The notes below the pieces were generated by a model. It was given only the letters and a program-made list of their open reading frames with translations. It ran no database searches and was not told where the DNA came from. A stretch of DNA of 64,000 bases from Cladophialophora immunda. Lineage: Eukaryota > Ascomycota > Eurotiomycetes > Chaetothyriales > Herpotrichiellaceae. Location: contig NW_015622541.1 of the NCBI RefSeq assembly GCF_000835495.1, forward strand, positions 4,278,001 to 4,342,000, in the 5' to 3' direction. A program made the position numbers and the translations under genes. Below are positions 33,939 to 44,469 of this stretch, piece after piece (position 1 is the stretch's first letter; every line of letters begins with the position of its first letter).

Positions 33939-34050
33939 CTGCTCGTCGACAATTGTGCTATTTCATTTTTAAATACAGTAGCAATCACTTTCTTATCCGC
34001 TGCTTCGTGCTTCTATTAGCCCGCGATCGGGCTTTGGGTCATCGCACGCT

Positions 34051-35352
34051 ATGGCTGACACTTTAACATCTCAGCCTCATCGCAGGCTCGGCTTCTTGAA
34101 ACCCACTCAGAGTAGCTCGCAAAAGGCTGAGAGCTCAGTATCAGGACGCCAGAGTCCAGGGGACTCTGGAGGACTTCCAGCTAGCCGTCATGGCCTTGGA
34201 AACCAATCCCCAACTACAGCAGGTCCATCCCGACCTCATGTGAACACGAAGGCAGGTAACTCTCAGTCTCCTACTTAAGAATGATGATGGTAACTAAGGT
34301 AATTCAATCTATGCTTCTACTAACGAGATAACACTTTAACCGAGTAGATTAGGGATAAAGCTCCTCTCCTGAACGGTAATTCTCTCCAGCACGAAGACGC
34401 AATTAAGGAAATCGGCCCAGAAGAACGCCTATCGCGGCCCAGACCACATGCTAGAAGCATGGGCCAACACCCACCTTCCGCTTCTACAAAGAAGATTACG
34501 GGTGATCTAGAAGCAGACCTACGAGAAACGCGGTATTCGAACCAAGAAACGAGGGATTCAAACCGGGAGACGAGGGATTCGAACCGGGAAGTTATGGGTG
34601 CCGTCATAGCCTTGCAGAATACAATTCAGAATCAGACAAGCGAGGAGAAGCAAATGGCAATTACTAGGCATCAAGAGCAGATGGCGACACTTACGGCGAA
34701 CCATGAGGCTCAGATGGGAGACCAGGAGACCCGACACCAAGAGCGGATGGAGGCACTTACGGCGAACCGTGAGGTTCAAATGGGAAATCAGGAGACCCGA
34801 CACCAGGAGCAGATGGAGGCACTTACGGCGAACCACGTGGCTCAAATGGGAAATCGGGAGACTCTACACCAAGAGCAGATCGCGACACTTACGGCGAATC
34901 ATGAGGCTCGAATGAGAGACCAGGAGACCCGACACCAAGAGCAGATGGCGATACTTCGGGCGAACCATGAGGCTCAGATGGAAAACCAGGAGACCCGACA
35001 CCAAGAGCAGATGGCGGCACTTACGGCGAACCGTGAGGCTCAGGTAGAAAATCAGGAGACTCTACACCAAGAGCAGATGGAGGGACTTACGGCGAACCAC
35101 GTGGCTCAAATGGGAAATCAGGAAACCCAGCATCGAGATCAAATGGCGGCCATTACCCAAGCCATGGCCAACCTGGCAGCAAAGTTCGAACCATTCTCGG
35201 AGGCGAGGATGGTTATTTGGAGGACTAAAGAAGCTTGGGGGAGATTCCAGAACAAGAGGATGCAACAGCGCACGGCGCCTAGTCAAAGAGCCTCTAAAAT
35301 CCTCGAGAACAGAAAAGGACGTGGGAATAAAGGTCGTGCGCAGAGGGACTAG
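34051..35352 (+). CDS. tandem-repeat coiled-coil protein, unknown function
   Basis: I do not recognise this family. Exon 1 (from ATG 34051) encodes a Ser/Gln/Pro-rich disordered N terminus. The second part is open from about 34348 through 35352; a phase-compatible intron runs to the TAG at 34347, but its donor is unsure (CAT|gtgaac or a GC donor AAG|gcaggt keep frame). After three copies of a 7-residue unit (ETRDSNR-like) come eight 22-residue units of type HQEQMAALTANREAQMGNQETR, very rich in Gln, Glu, Met and Ala, predicting a long continuous coiled coil. A short basic tail follows (RKGRGNKGR). No signal or membrane segment. The repeat array is almost unmutated at the DNA level, suggesting recent expansion. 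Confidence 0.55.
34669..35196 (+). repeat. 66-bp tandem repeat array
   Basis: Units start at 34669, 34735, 34801, 34867, 34933, 34999, 35065 and 35131, an exact 66-bp period with no indel; the last unit is diverged. Each codes for 22 residues in frame. Adjacent upstream at about 34543-34590 is a 21-bp repeat coding for the 7-residue unit. Confidence 0.9.
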
Positions 35353-37076
35353 AATGCCAAAGAAAAAGGACGATGGGAAGAGCAGGGCATGGGAGGAAAA
35401 CAATGAGAGGATTCTTACCACCAGAATGCATCTTCGTCGGGACTGCACTACGCCTTCCAAATGCCCAAACACTTCAGAATGGTGCCACAGCGGTCGACTT
35501 AATTTATGTATAATCCAAATCTTGATACTCTTACAATACAAGAGAAATGTAATTCACCGCCGCATATTTGTAACAAGATTTTTCGCATTGGCTCTTCTCC
35601 ATTTCCATTTGGCCAGAACTTTATTGTAGGCGAGTTCGATGATCTGTGATAGCTCCTTTTTTGCATGTTCCAGTGAATAGTCAACTCCAGAAATGGGGAA
35701 AATGGCGACGGGTGCTGACAAGTGTGTTTGCTGCCCCTAAATAATGGTGGGCGCGTTGGTACACCCTGTTCGAGCCCTGCCAGCAGTCCTTTCGGAGCAT
35801 TGTAATCGTTGGTATAATTGACCGTACGTGTCGGTAGGTTTACAACAGGGAGCCACAGCATTCTATGTTTCGTGCGAGCCGACATGTCCTGGGAGCTGCT
35901 TGGTTTGTGCTGGGCATCAAATGAGCTCCCAGACCTTCCTAACCCGTACCTGGGGATCAACTCTGTGAGGCTGGGCACTGTGAAACGGCGCTCCGGGAAC
36001 GGTTTGAGCTGCCAGGTAGAAACAAGAACGGATTCTTGGCCGAACAGACCTATTTTCGTCTTCGCGCTCTTCTAATTGCCGTAATACCGCGAACTTCACT
36101 TTGACAGGGCTCTGGCTTTCTCGGGCACAATTGGCGCAAGTATAGGTAGCATACTGTTTGTCCCAAGATCTTTTGCGATCTGGGAAGCCCTTCTTGCCTT
36201 CTTAGGAATGCTTATTGGGTGAGGACAAAGAATCCCCACCAGTTGTTGCGTCCCAGGCCTCCTCCGCCCAGGACACCTGTCCCCCGCAAATTTTCCTGGC
36301 ATTTTGTCTAGAGGGCAATTTTCCTCACCGTTTTCTCTTCCAGAAGCATCCTAATGAGATTAATGGATTGACGGAACATCCGTCTATCCCAACGATTTGG
36401 TCCTAGCTTCCACGTACCCATGGGAAACATTCCGTGGAACAAGCATCCTGCCTCCGTATGCGTCCCACGACCCCCCTTGGCCTAAGCAGCCGGTCCTGGA
36501 GATGAATCTGTCCTGAGCCCGTGGTCCCAGCACAGATTCGACCCTAGATCGGCGCGGCCAGCGCTAACGACCCTCCAGAACTTCCCAGCTTCCAGGAACC
36601 ATGTCCTGCCTCGTCACGGGACCCCCCCAACCCCCGGGGCGGAGGATCACCCATCGATTTGGCTTATCGATGGCTAATTCGCCGCTTTTGAGCGAGTCTC
36701 CGGTCTGATTGGACCAGTTGGCAGCCATGGTGGCCGTCACGACCGTAAACCTGAAAGGCCAATCATAGGGTTTGCGTCCTCCACCAGCGTAAGCCTGAAC
36801 AGACCTATCGCGCCAAGGCAAGAGGCGTCGTGGCCCCCCCGGCGGGTGAGACACGGGTGACCGCTCACCCTGACTCGCGCGCGACCGGGATGAGCACAGG
36901 GCGGCCTCACCCCCATCCCGATCGGGGGTGAGGCGCGAGCAGTTTTTACTCATCTTGGCGTTGGTGAGCGAGCTGTGCCGCTGCTGCTCGTGTGAGGACG
37001 AACGACTCCCATTGACGCGATATAGATCCCCCAGAGTAGGAGTGGCTCTTTGACATCTTTGTTCATCCTTCGCGCT
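35353..37076. other. intergenic, 1.7 kb
   Basis: No supported gene. The left half is AT-richer. The right end becomes GC-rich and contains the GGGTGA element cluster before the aldehyde dehydrogenase. The long antisense frame running into that gene is judged a shadow. Confidence 0.45.
36844..36933. promoter_or_regulatory. cluster of five GGGTGA(G) elements with 10-bp hairpin
   Basis: GGGTGA or its complement occurs at 36844-36850, 36855-36860, 36864-36870, 36906-36912 and 36926-36932. The last two lie in a perfect 10-bp inverted repeat, CCTCACCCCC (36905-36914) and GGGGGTGAGG (36924-36933), around a 9-nt loop. It lies about 145-235 bp before the aldehyde dehydrogenase ATG, the expected place for an upstream activating or repressing site; the G-rich core would suit a C2H2 factor. 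Confidence 0.6.
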
Positions 37077-38567
37077 ATGCCCGACCTCCTTCATATATCT
37101 AACTGGGTGGACGGCGTGCATGCTGTCCCCACAGCCGAACGAATACAGGTTATCAACCCCGCGACCGAGTCCACGATAGGCGCTATTGACGCCACGCCGC
37201 GAGAGGCCGTCGATGCCATCATCTCCGACTCTCTGCGCACGTTCCGCCAGGGCAAGTGGTCCCGTGCAGACGCCTCGGAGAGGTTCTCCGTCCTCTCCAA
37301 GGCGGCGGCGCTGCTGCGGGCACGGATCCCCGAGTTCGTCGAGCTGGAGACGCAGCAGACAGGTCGGCCCATCCGTGAGATGCGCGCCCAGTTGGCGCGG
37401 ATCCCGGAGTGGCTGGAATACTTTGCCTCGCTGGCTCGTGTCCACGAGGGGCGGGTCACGCCCTTCAAGGGCCCGGTCATCAACACCGTCACGCGCCTGC
37501 CCCTGGGCGTGGTGGTGCAGATTACGCCCTGGAACCACCCCCTTCTGATCGCAACGAAGAAGATCGCTGCAGCTCTCGCGGCCGGAAATGTCGTGGTGGT
37601 GAAGCCATCCGAGCTGGCGCCGTTGTCGGTCCTGAGGCTCGGAGCGTTGTTCCAGGAGGCCGGGCTGCCGGACGGGACGCTGCAGATCGTGTGTGGCTAC
37701 GGGCGAGACACGGGCAAGTTCTTGTGCGAGAATCCCTTGGTGGCCAAGATTGACCTGACGGGCGGGATCGCGACATACAAGGCCATCGCATCGAGGGCTG
37801 GCGAGAATATGATCCCCATCACGGCCGAGCTCGGTGGGAAAGCCCCCGTGTGTCTTCTCCCCAGTGTGGACGTCGAGCAAGCGGTCCGGGCCGCTCTCTT
37901 CGCCAGTTTCATCGCCAGTGGCCAGACGTGCGTGACTGGAAGTCGTCTGCTGGTGCACAGGGATATTTACGATCGATTTGCCGAGCTGCTGGAGAGGAGA
38001 GTCAAAGCCCTGCGGGTCGGCGACCCAGAGGATCCGGCGACACAGATCGGAGCAGTCATCTCGAGCGCGGCTCAAGCGAGATGCGCCGCATTCGTGGACC
38101 GTGCCGTCAAGGAAGGCGGCAAGATCCTCTGCGGCGGCAACGCGACGACGGTGGCGGGGAAGGGGTTCTTCTTCGAGCCCACCATCATCGAAACGCAACA
38201 TGGCTCCGATTTGTCCTGCAACGAGGTCTTCGGTCCGGTCATCGCGCTCGTCAAATGTGAGTCGGAGGAGGACATCATTCAGATTGCCAACGACAGCCCC
38301 TTCGCACTGGGAGCGTCGGTCTGGACGAACGACATCTCACAGGGGCACCGGATGGCGGAGAAGATCGAGGCCGGCATCGTCTGGATCAACGGGCATCACT
38401 TGAACGACCCTTCGTCGCCCTGGGGAGGATTCAAGGAGAGCGGACTGGGCAAGGAGAACGGCGTGGAAGCCTATGAGAGCTATACTAAAGTCAAGAGCAC
38501 CGTCATCAACTATGGCATCCCTCCTGCGTGGTTCGACGAGGAGGTTGAGAACGCACGGTATGGCTAA
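37077..38567 (+). CDS. NAD(P)-dependent aldehyde dehydrogenase
   Basis: Intronless and GC-rich, 496 residues, the standard family length. Visible motifs: VVQITPWNHP and VVKPSELAP in the cofactor domain, the general-base Glu in AELGGKAP, the nucleophilic Cys in SGQTCVTGSR, FFFEPTII, the second Glu motif EVFGPVIAL, and WGGFKESGLGKENG at the C terminus. It oxidises an aldehyde to its acid. The Lys in VVKPSE can allow NADP use. Cytosolic. ATG 37077 is the first Met of the frame. The lack of introns and the high third-position GC differ from the neighbours at 27-35 kb but resemble the permease at 52-54 kb. Confidence 0.95.
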   Translation: MPDLLHISNWVDGVHAVPTAERIQVINPATESTIGAIDATPREAVDAIISDSLRTFRQGKWSRADASERFSVLSKAAALLRARIPEFVELETQQTGRPIREMRAQLARIPEWLEYFASLARVHEGRVTPFKGPVINTVTRLPLGVVVQITPWNHPLLIATKKIAAALAAGNVVVVKPSELAPLSVLRLGALFQEAGLPDGTLQIVCGYGRDTGKFLCENPLVAKIDLTGGIATYKAIASRAGENMIPITAELGGKAPVCLLPSVDVEQAVRAALFASFIASGQTCVTGSRLLVHRDIYDRFAELLERRVKALRVGDPEDPATQIGAVISSAAQARCAAFVDRAVKEGGKILCGGNATTVAGKGFFFEPTIIETQHGSDLSCNEVFGPVIALVKCESEEDIIQIANDSPFALGASVWTNDISQGHRMAEKIEAGIVWINGHHLNDPSSPWGGFKESGLGKENGVEAYESYTKVKSTVINYGIPPAWFDEEVENARYG

Positions 38568-40941
38568 CCACTTGCCTGGGACTCAAGCACAGACATGTGT
38601 GCGTGATCTGTCGAGGTCCAACCTCCCGGTTGGCTGGACTCTGTCTCGTACATACAAGCATATCCTCCTGGCTGATCTCGCAGCTACCATCCGAATCCTC
38701 ACTTCACCGAGCGAGATAGCTCTGTAACTCGGTTACATTTGGATCCCAGCCTATCAGGAACAAGCCAAATGGCTTTGCCGACTCCATTCGCTGCCCTCGA
38801 TCACGAAAGTAAATCAAAAGGAGGTCCGGCCTGGGCACTGGGTGCAACTAAAGAATCTCGACGATCGTCCTACCCATCGTGAGACGTTATCAACCCATAG
38901 TCATATTACGGCTGCCGACGGTGTCAGTCCTGATATGCAATAGACTGTATCCGGCAGGGTCACAGGTCAGGTATAGATGACATCCTTGCACATCAGCAAT
39001 GGCACCAAAGATGAGGCATGCCTCCACCACAATGAGTTGTGTGAGCACGAAGTTCCCCAACAGAAATCCCTTGACAACAGATTGTTGTCTGCGAATGGCC
39101 CTTTTTCACGCTTTCAATGGCATTTCTCAGTGCAGCTGCAAGATTCCGCGATAGCTTGTCCTCGAAGTCCTTTTCCTGTGCCTCAATCCGATGGCCGTAC
39201 CGGTGGTGAGCCCGGAGCGAGACAGCTGCAACTCTGCAACCTTTGCTTCTTCTGTCTCTAGACTTCCCACAAATCCTTTTGTGCACTCAGTCATGTGTTT
39301 TGCAGTAGGAGATGTAGCTGTGCGAGTGGACCGAGAAGGCGGTCCGTTTCCGAAATCCATACGCGAGGCCGAGCCCAACACACCCGATACTCCATGAAAC
39401 AAACAATACCAGGACCAAGAGAGGTGGAACGCCGTTGCCGCTGGTGACTACCGTCCATACCATAGCCAAAGTTATATTGTCGTTGTAACACATGCCAGAA
39501 AGGCTGTCTGCTTGTAGTACATCATGCGAATGGCGACGGGCTGATATGCTGCTAGAATGAGAACGTTACAAATTTATGTTTTTCATTCATGATTTCTCTC
39601 TTTTTTTAAACCCTCAAGGGGCGTCAAGGCACAGAGTGAAGACTCTTTATACACCCTGTTCGGACGGATATGCGAATCGTTATTCAAGCCATTGCGTGGC
39701 CGATTAGGCGTTAGGTTTTGTCGTATATGCACCACGACGGTGGTGTTGTCTAGTGTGGTTCGTACAATCGACACAGTCAATTGGGCCGAGAGCCTAGTTG
39801 CGGCTCAATGACATGTCCTTCCCCGAGCTCCTGGGCAAAGAGTGTCTGAAACGGAATGGTAGTTGGCACATAGATGCACCATGGCAAAAGTGATCGAGAT
39901 GGAGGGAGAAAGCGTCAAAGGCCGGACGTCCAACGTGAGAAGTAGTATCATCTCTGCTGCCGTGTCTCCTCCACAGGCTTCCTTCCTCGAAATGGTCGGG
40001 CAACGGCACGAAAGACGCTGCGAACACTCCTGAGGATGAAGAGAATATTGTCGAAACCGAGAGGAACGGACATGGCTGCGCAAAATCGACGGCCGGAAAG
40101 AAGAGCAAGGTCCAGTCCAACAGGTGCCCCGAAGATTGAGCAATTGAAAACGGTTTATTCAGCGCCTGCGAGCCCTCATATTAATGTCGTTGATGGGCTG
40201 TCGTCGAAACAGCACTGCCTCCGCAAGGGGGAGCTTAGAGCCAAGGTGCCCGAGTTGAGGCTGTGTAGGCGCAGCCCCCAACCACTTGGACGTGTGAGTT
40301 GCACCACCCATGGACCCATGATAATCTCCTCCCACAGGCAGAATACATCTTGAAGCAAGAGCCGTCTGTTCCAGGCCGTCGAGGCGAAATTCGGAACATG
40401 ACTTTTCTCGTACTTACCTTGTCCGTTCATCCAAATACCTCAGCCAAGGTCGCGGACCCAGAGGAACACGACGGAGCATCCACGCCATCGAAACACCGAG
40501 CATATACACCTGCAACGGGACCACTCTGATGCCTTTAGAGCAGTCATACGACTCGATAAATCTGCGTCCCAAGCATCGAAGATAGCTCTCTGCATGCCTA
40601 GGTCAGACTTGGCTCGCCAATGTCCGCTAGGCTCCTCGCTAACACCTCGACGCGACGGGCCTTGCCTTTCACCGACTCCAAAGCCTACGAGCCACTGCAC
40701 GCCCTAGCGATTTAAACAGTTTGGGCACACGCGCTTGCTTTGCTGTCCAACACGTGTCACAACTGTCGGTGAAGTCCTAGTCCTAGGGGAAAGGAGACCC
40801 TCTCAAAGAGGGGGTAGAAAAAGAGGTGAAGCAACTACACCGTGTGCCTGGGTATATAATGTCGGAGGTCACCACCATTGCCAGGGGCCCTGTTGTGTAT
40901 TCCCCCCAAGCGCCAGCCGGGGTGCCGCCGGGGTTGGAAAC
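38568..40941. other. gene-poor intergenic, 2.4 kb
   Basis: No gene I can support. On the minus strand a short frame (39287-39493) encodes one hydrophobic helix and could belong to a small spliced membrane protein together with the frame at 38993-39286, but the joining splice is not evident. A TACACCCTGTTCG 13-mer here (about 39652) also occurs at about 35760. Confidence 0.35.
40853..40859 (+). promoter_or_regulatory. TATA box of SnoaL-like gene
   Basis: TATATAA lies 83 bp before the ATG at 40942, a good distance for a TATA element of that gene. Confidence 0.5.
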
Positions 40942-41610
40942 ATGGCCAAAATGATGTCCCCGGCCCGAGCGGCCGTTTGCTTTATCACCGTCCTCCAGGT
41001 CCTGCTATCTTTCTGGTCCTCGTCCCCCAACAACGCCGCCATCCATCAGGGTTCTTCTTGCCTTCACGCCTACCACAGTCCGCGGTTGACGACGACGCAT
41101 CCAGCACCAGCGGGACTGGGCTTTATGATGGCCGAAGCCCACCCGTTCCCCCACAAATGTGTCAACGGCACGACCGAGGCGACCCGATCATTCATCGAGT
41201 CTCTGTTCACGGCCGTCGCGCTGGACAATTTCGGCACCTCGTTCGCCGCCGCCCTGTCCGACGACCTCGTGTGGACGGTCACCGGAAGCAGTCCCATCGC
41301 GGGCACCTACAACGGCAAACAGGTCTACATCGACAAGGTGCTCACGCCGCTGCGGGACGTGTTGGTGACCCTGCCCGTGCCCATCGTCGAGCACATCTTC
41401 GCCGACGGCGACTGGGCGACGGTCAACTGGCGGAGCCAAGGCGTCGTCGGCAAGAACGGGGCAAACTACGACATGCAGTATGCGTGGTTGATGAGGACGG
41501 AACTCGACGACACGGGTGCCCGGAAGATTGTCGAGGTCATCGGCTTCTACGACAGCGTCAAAGTCACGGCCGTCTTCCAGGGGTACGTTTTCAACACAAC
41601 GAAAGTCTGA
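40942..41610 (+). CDS. SnoaL-like domain protein with hydrophobic N terminus
   Basis: Intronless, 222 residues from ATG 40942. Residues about 9-30 (AAVCFITVLQVLLSFW) form a hydrophobic helix resembling a signal peptide or anchor. From about residue 62 onward a typical SnoaL/NTF2 domain is seen: TRSFIESLFTAVALDN, LSDDLVWTVTGSSPIAGTY, IFADGDWATVNWRSQG, YAWLMRTELDD and KIVEVIGFYDS. This cone-fold group includes isomerases, cyclases and stress-related proteins. A second possible start at 41126 (MMAEAHPF) would give a cytosolic form without the hydrophobic helix. Function cannot be assigned. Confidence 0.75.
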   Translation: MAKMMSPARAAVCFITVLQVLLSFWSSSPNNAAIHQGSSCLHAYHSPRLTTTHPAPAGLGFMMAEAHPFPHKCVNGTTEATRSFIESLFTAVALDNFGTSFAAALSDDLVWTVTGSSPIAGTYNGKQVYIDKVLTPLRDVLVTLPVPIVEHIFADGDWATVNWRSQGVVGKNGANYDMQYAWLMRTELDDTGARKIVEVIGFYDSVKVTAVFQGYVFNTTKV

Positions 41611-42455
41611 GGTTTATGTTGTGGGAAGCGTGTAAGCCATGAGATATGTATGCATGGGCAGGGAACAAGAAGTGGGTGGCGGTTGGCGGGAATCGTCGAG
41701 ATTCGACGAAACGAGTTGCCGCGCCCCGGGAACGAATTTCACGAATCCCGTGAAGCGTAAGAAGAGTCTGTTCGCAAAGACGTTAAACACGAAAACGGGC
41801 CCATCAGCGTCTCGGGCCCCCGGTCTCATTTGTCCCAACCAGCCAAGTGTAATTCAAAAAAAAAAAAGGAACCAGAACCAGCCATCTATATGTACAGCGG
41901 CGCCCTCGAGTATCAGGACGAGAAACATGACGAAACACCTCAGCTTGAAATGCCTTCGATCTTCAAAAACAGATACAGCCTCAAACGGCATCCCCTTTTC
42001 TTTTGTTCGAGTGGGGGTTATGAAATGAATCCGACAACTAGCCTAGCATATATACATACTGTTAATATTCTGGACAAATGAATCAACGACATGACCAAGA
42101 TTTCATTGAGGTACTGCCTGCGTTTCCAGTTGCTGAGCCGCCGCAATGTCGGCGCAAATCCGAAGAATGCGCACGATCTGGTATCACTACGAGTTTCAAG
42201 TTTCGCGCAGTTGGAACCCGAATTGAGAGGTGTGGTAAAAAAAAGAAAAAACACTTGAAAATAGATCCGACATGGCTGTTAGGTGCAGGGAGAGAAAATG
42301 TCCACCTATATATCTTACTCGCATACCACGATTTGTTCTCTGTCAGCGCTCTGTAATGCCAGCGACGGATCTCAAGAGAGGAGGGTATCATTCCCAAATA
42401 CAATGAATTGTCGCCACCGCCGGCGCCTCACCCGCTTCTATTGTCTCACATCTGG
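41611..42455. other. convergent intergenic region
   Basis: Space between two converging genes, with poly-A runs near 41857-41868 and 42237-42252. No gene seen; 3' UTRs and poly(A) signals are expected here. Confidence 0.4.
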
Positions 42456-44469
42456 CTAGTAGTCCTTCTGAGCATATCTGCTCTTCATCCTCAGCCGCTC
42501 ACCGTACTGTTGTTATGGATCAGCACTAGACAATCCTCGACGACGAAGAGAAGGAGAACTCACCTTGAACAGGAAGAAAGGGATGGGGATGAACGCAATA
42601 GCGAGAAATCCCAATGTCGAACTCGCCCAGCCGACTCCAAGGTTGTTGTACATGGCCGAGGCAAACAGCGGAAAACCTGCGCCGAAGGAGGACCGGAAGA
42701 AGTCGTTGCCGGCCAACACGCTCGCAGCGTACGCCGGATATGCGTCCGCCAGGTAATTGAGGACCGAATTGAAGAGCAAGAATGCGCCCACGGAGAACCA
42801 GGCCGTGCCGATGATGGGCATGATCCAATGAATGTCCGGCCGGGCAGACCACCCGAACCAGAACAGACAGATTGGGATTGCAAAGGCGCCGACGAAGGAA
42901 GGCGGAAGGCGCCACTCGGGCTGCAGCTCGCCCTTGTCGTTGAACTTGGGCTCAATGTATTTCATCTGGTACCAGACGAACGGCGGGAGGGTGAGCAGGA
43001 CACCAATGAGGATGCCCAGAAACGCAGTGCCTTCGAGGCCCAGACTGAAGCCGTAGATTCCACTGAAGACGATGGGGAAACTCTCAAACCAGATATACAG
43101 CAATCCGTAGATGAGGGCGATGTACATGTTCAGCAGGAAGACCATGGGTTCCGTGAAACACAAAAGAAAAGGGCGGACGAGGGTCATCATGACGATTTCT
43201 CTGGCCGTCATTTGTTCGCCGATGAGTTGTGGCTCGCACATGAGTTTTTGGTTGCCCGTCAATTTGCGAAGGCGCATTGTGCGTCGGTAAAGGATGTTGG
43301 CCGAAGAAGTCTCCGGCATCAAGAACAGGAGAAGGACCAAGGTGAACCCGGACAGCCACATGAGTTCCCAAATCGTCCAGGTCCATCCTTCTGATTCCGC
43401 CGCGAAGCCCCCGACAAGAGGGCCCTGCAATTATGTGTCAGTTCACAGCAGACATGGGAGATGCAGCGACCGTGGCTGATTGGGACTCAAAAATGGTCTA
43501 TGACAGACGAGACGAACTCACCATGGTAGGTCCACACACGGCTCCAATACCCCAAACAGCCATCCCATATGTTCTTTTGGACGGAGAATACATGTCCCCA
43601 ATCGTGGCGCCTCCGGTGGCAAGGGGAGGCGATCCCACAAAACCCGTGATGAAGCGGAATGCCATCAGCATGCCGAAATTGGTGGCTAACGCAGTCGGAA
43701 CCTGCAGAATGACGAAGAGCGCTAGAGTCCCAATGTAGATAGGGCCTCTTCCAGTCTGCGGTAGCTCCGACAAGGGACTTAGAAACATCGGACCGACTCC
43801 ATAGCCCAACACGAACAATGTCAGACCTAGAGTGGCAGCGACACGACTAACCCCGAAGTCCTTGCTCACATCCAAGATACCAGCAGAATATATGGAAGAG
43901 CCAATGTAGACGGAAAAGGTCAAGAGGCAGATCTCGAAGGTAACCCAGATTTTCTTGAATCGGCCCCAGTTTCGAGGATTTTCTGGATCGTCAGGACCGT
44001 ACCAATCCACAATGTCTGCATCCCGCCCTCTCTCAGGGTCGACTCTTGTGCCACTGAGAGTATTGACCAGGACATTTTCGAACTCGTTGACTGTCGATGC
44101 CGAGCCCGAAGAACGGCGAGAAGGCCCTTGAAAATGGGGATCTGGATGTCGAGGGGCGGACGTTAGGTCTAATTGTTCCTTTGCCTCTGCTGGGATAGTG
44201 GTCTGGTCGTAATTTGACGGCGTTTCTCGTTGCTGCTGCTTCTCTTCCGTTGGAGGCGTAGGCGGATCGGACGAGGATGCACTAGAAAGTTCTTTTTCTT
44301 GTTGAGGTGTGGCCGTGGTGCCATGGATAGCCATGTTGGCCGACTTTTCGACGTTGAGGTATCTCTGCCATATGGATGGATCTCGCTCCTCAGGATATTG
44401 GAGAATCCTTCTTCCAGTAACAAGCCGCAGTATTTGCCCGACAACCGTATCTCGAAACAGGTCTTCCAT
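42456..44469 (-). CDS. MFS multidrug/polyamine exporter (DHA1 type)
   Basis: Three exons (43522-44469, 42564-43424, 42456-42506), 619 residues. A long cytosolic N terminus of about 165 residues, Ser/Pro/Gln-rich, leads to the family signature DWYGPDDPENPRNW and then 12 helices. Loop 2-3 reads SPLSELPQTGRGPIY; the antiporter motif region is GMAVWGIGAVCGPTMGPLVGGF, rebuilt across the first intron; FFRSSFGAGFPLF and a short last exon (YGERLRMKSRYA) are typical ends. Plasma-membrane H+ antiporter for drugs, toxins or polyamines. Near the accessory/core boundary, so it may export a cluster compound, or be independent. Confidence 0.93.

Larger units (their letters stand above)
31992..34050. other. 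gene-poor intergenic, 2 kb
   Basis: No supported gene. It holds a GA-dinucleotide tract near 32602-32616, a 26-bp near-perfect palindrome (33468-33493), a GGGTGAG element (33898-33904) and a TATATATA box (33931-33938) that sits 113 bp before the coiled-coil gene. A diverged mobile element cannot be excluded, but no transposase motif was seen. Confidence 0.45.

Noticed and set aside
34555..34600. tRNA B-box-like GGTTCGAATCC on the minus strand
   Set aside because: It falls in the 21-bp coding repeat; no A box, acceptor stem or anticodon arm can be folded around it.
34669..35196. Possible CRISPR-like or satellite array
   Set aside because: Units are contiguous with no spacers, and the period is coding (22 codons); this is a coding minisatellite in a eukaryote.
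36564..38201. 545-codon open frame on the minus strand over the aldehyde dehydrogenase
   Set aside because: It is antisense to a complete ALDH with all motifs; high GC makes the complementary frame stop-poor. No domain is visible in it.
39583..40143. Minus-strand frames that might be a transposon fragment
   Set aside because: No transposase, reverse transcriptase or terminal repeats could be identified; only a 13-mer is shared with 35760.
40878..41642. 254-codon frame overlapping the second SnoaL gene
   Set aside because: Arg/His/Gly-rich shadow frame of the GC-rich SnoaL CDS.
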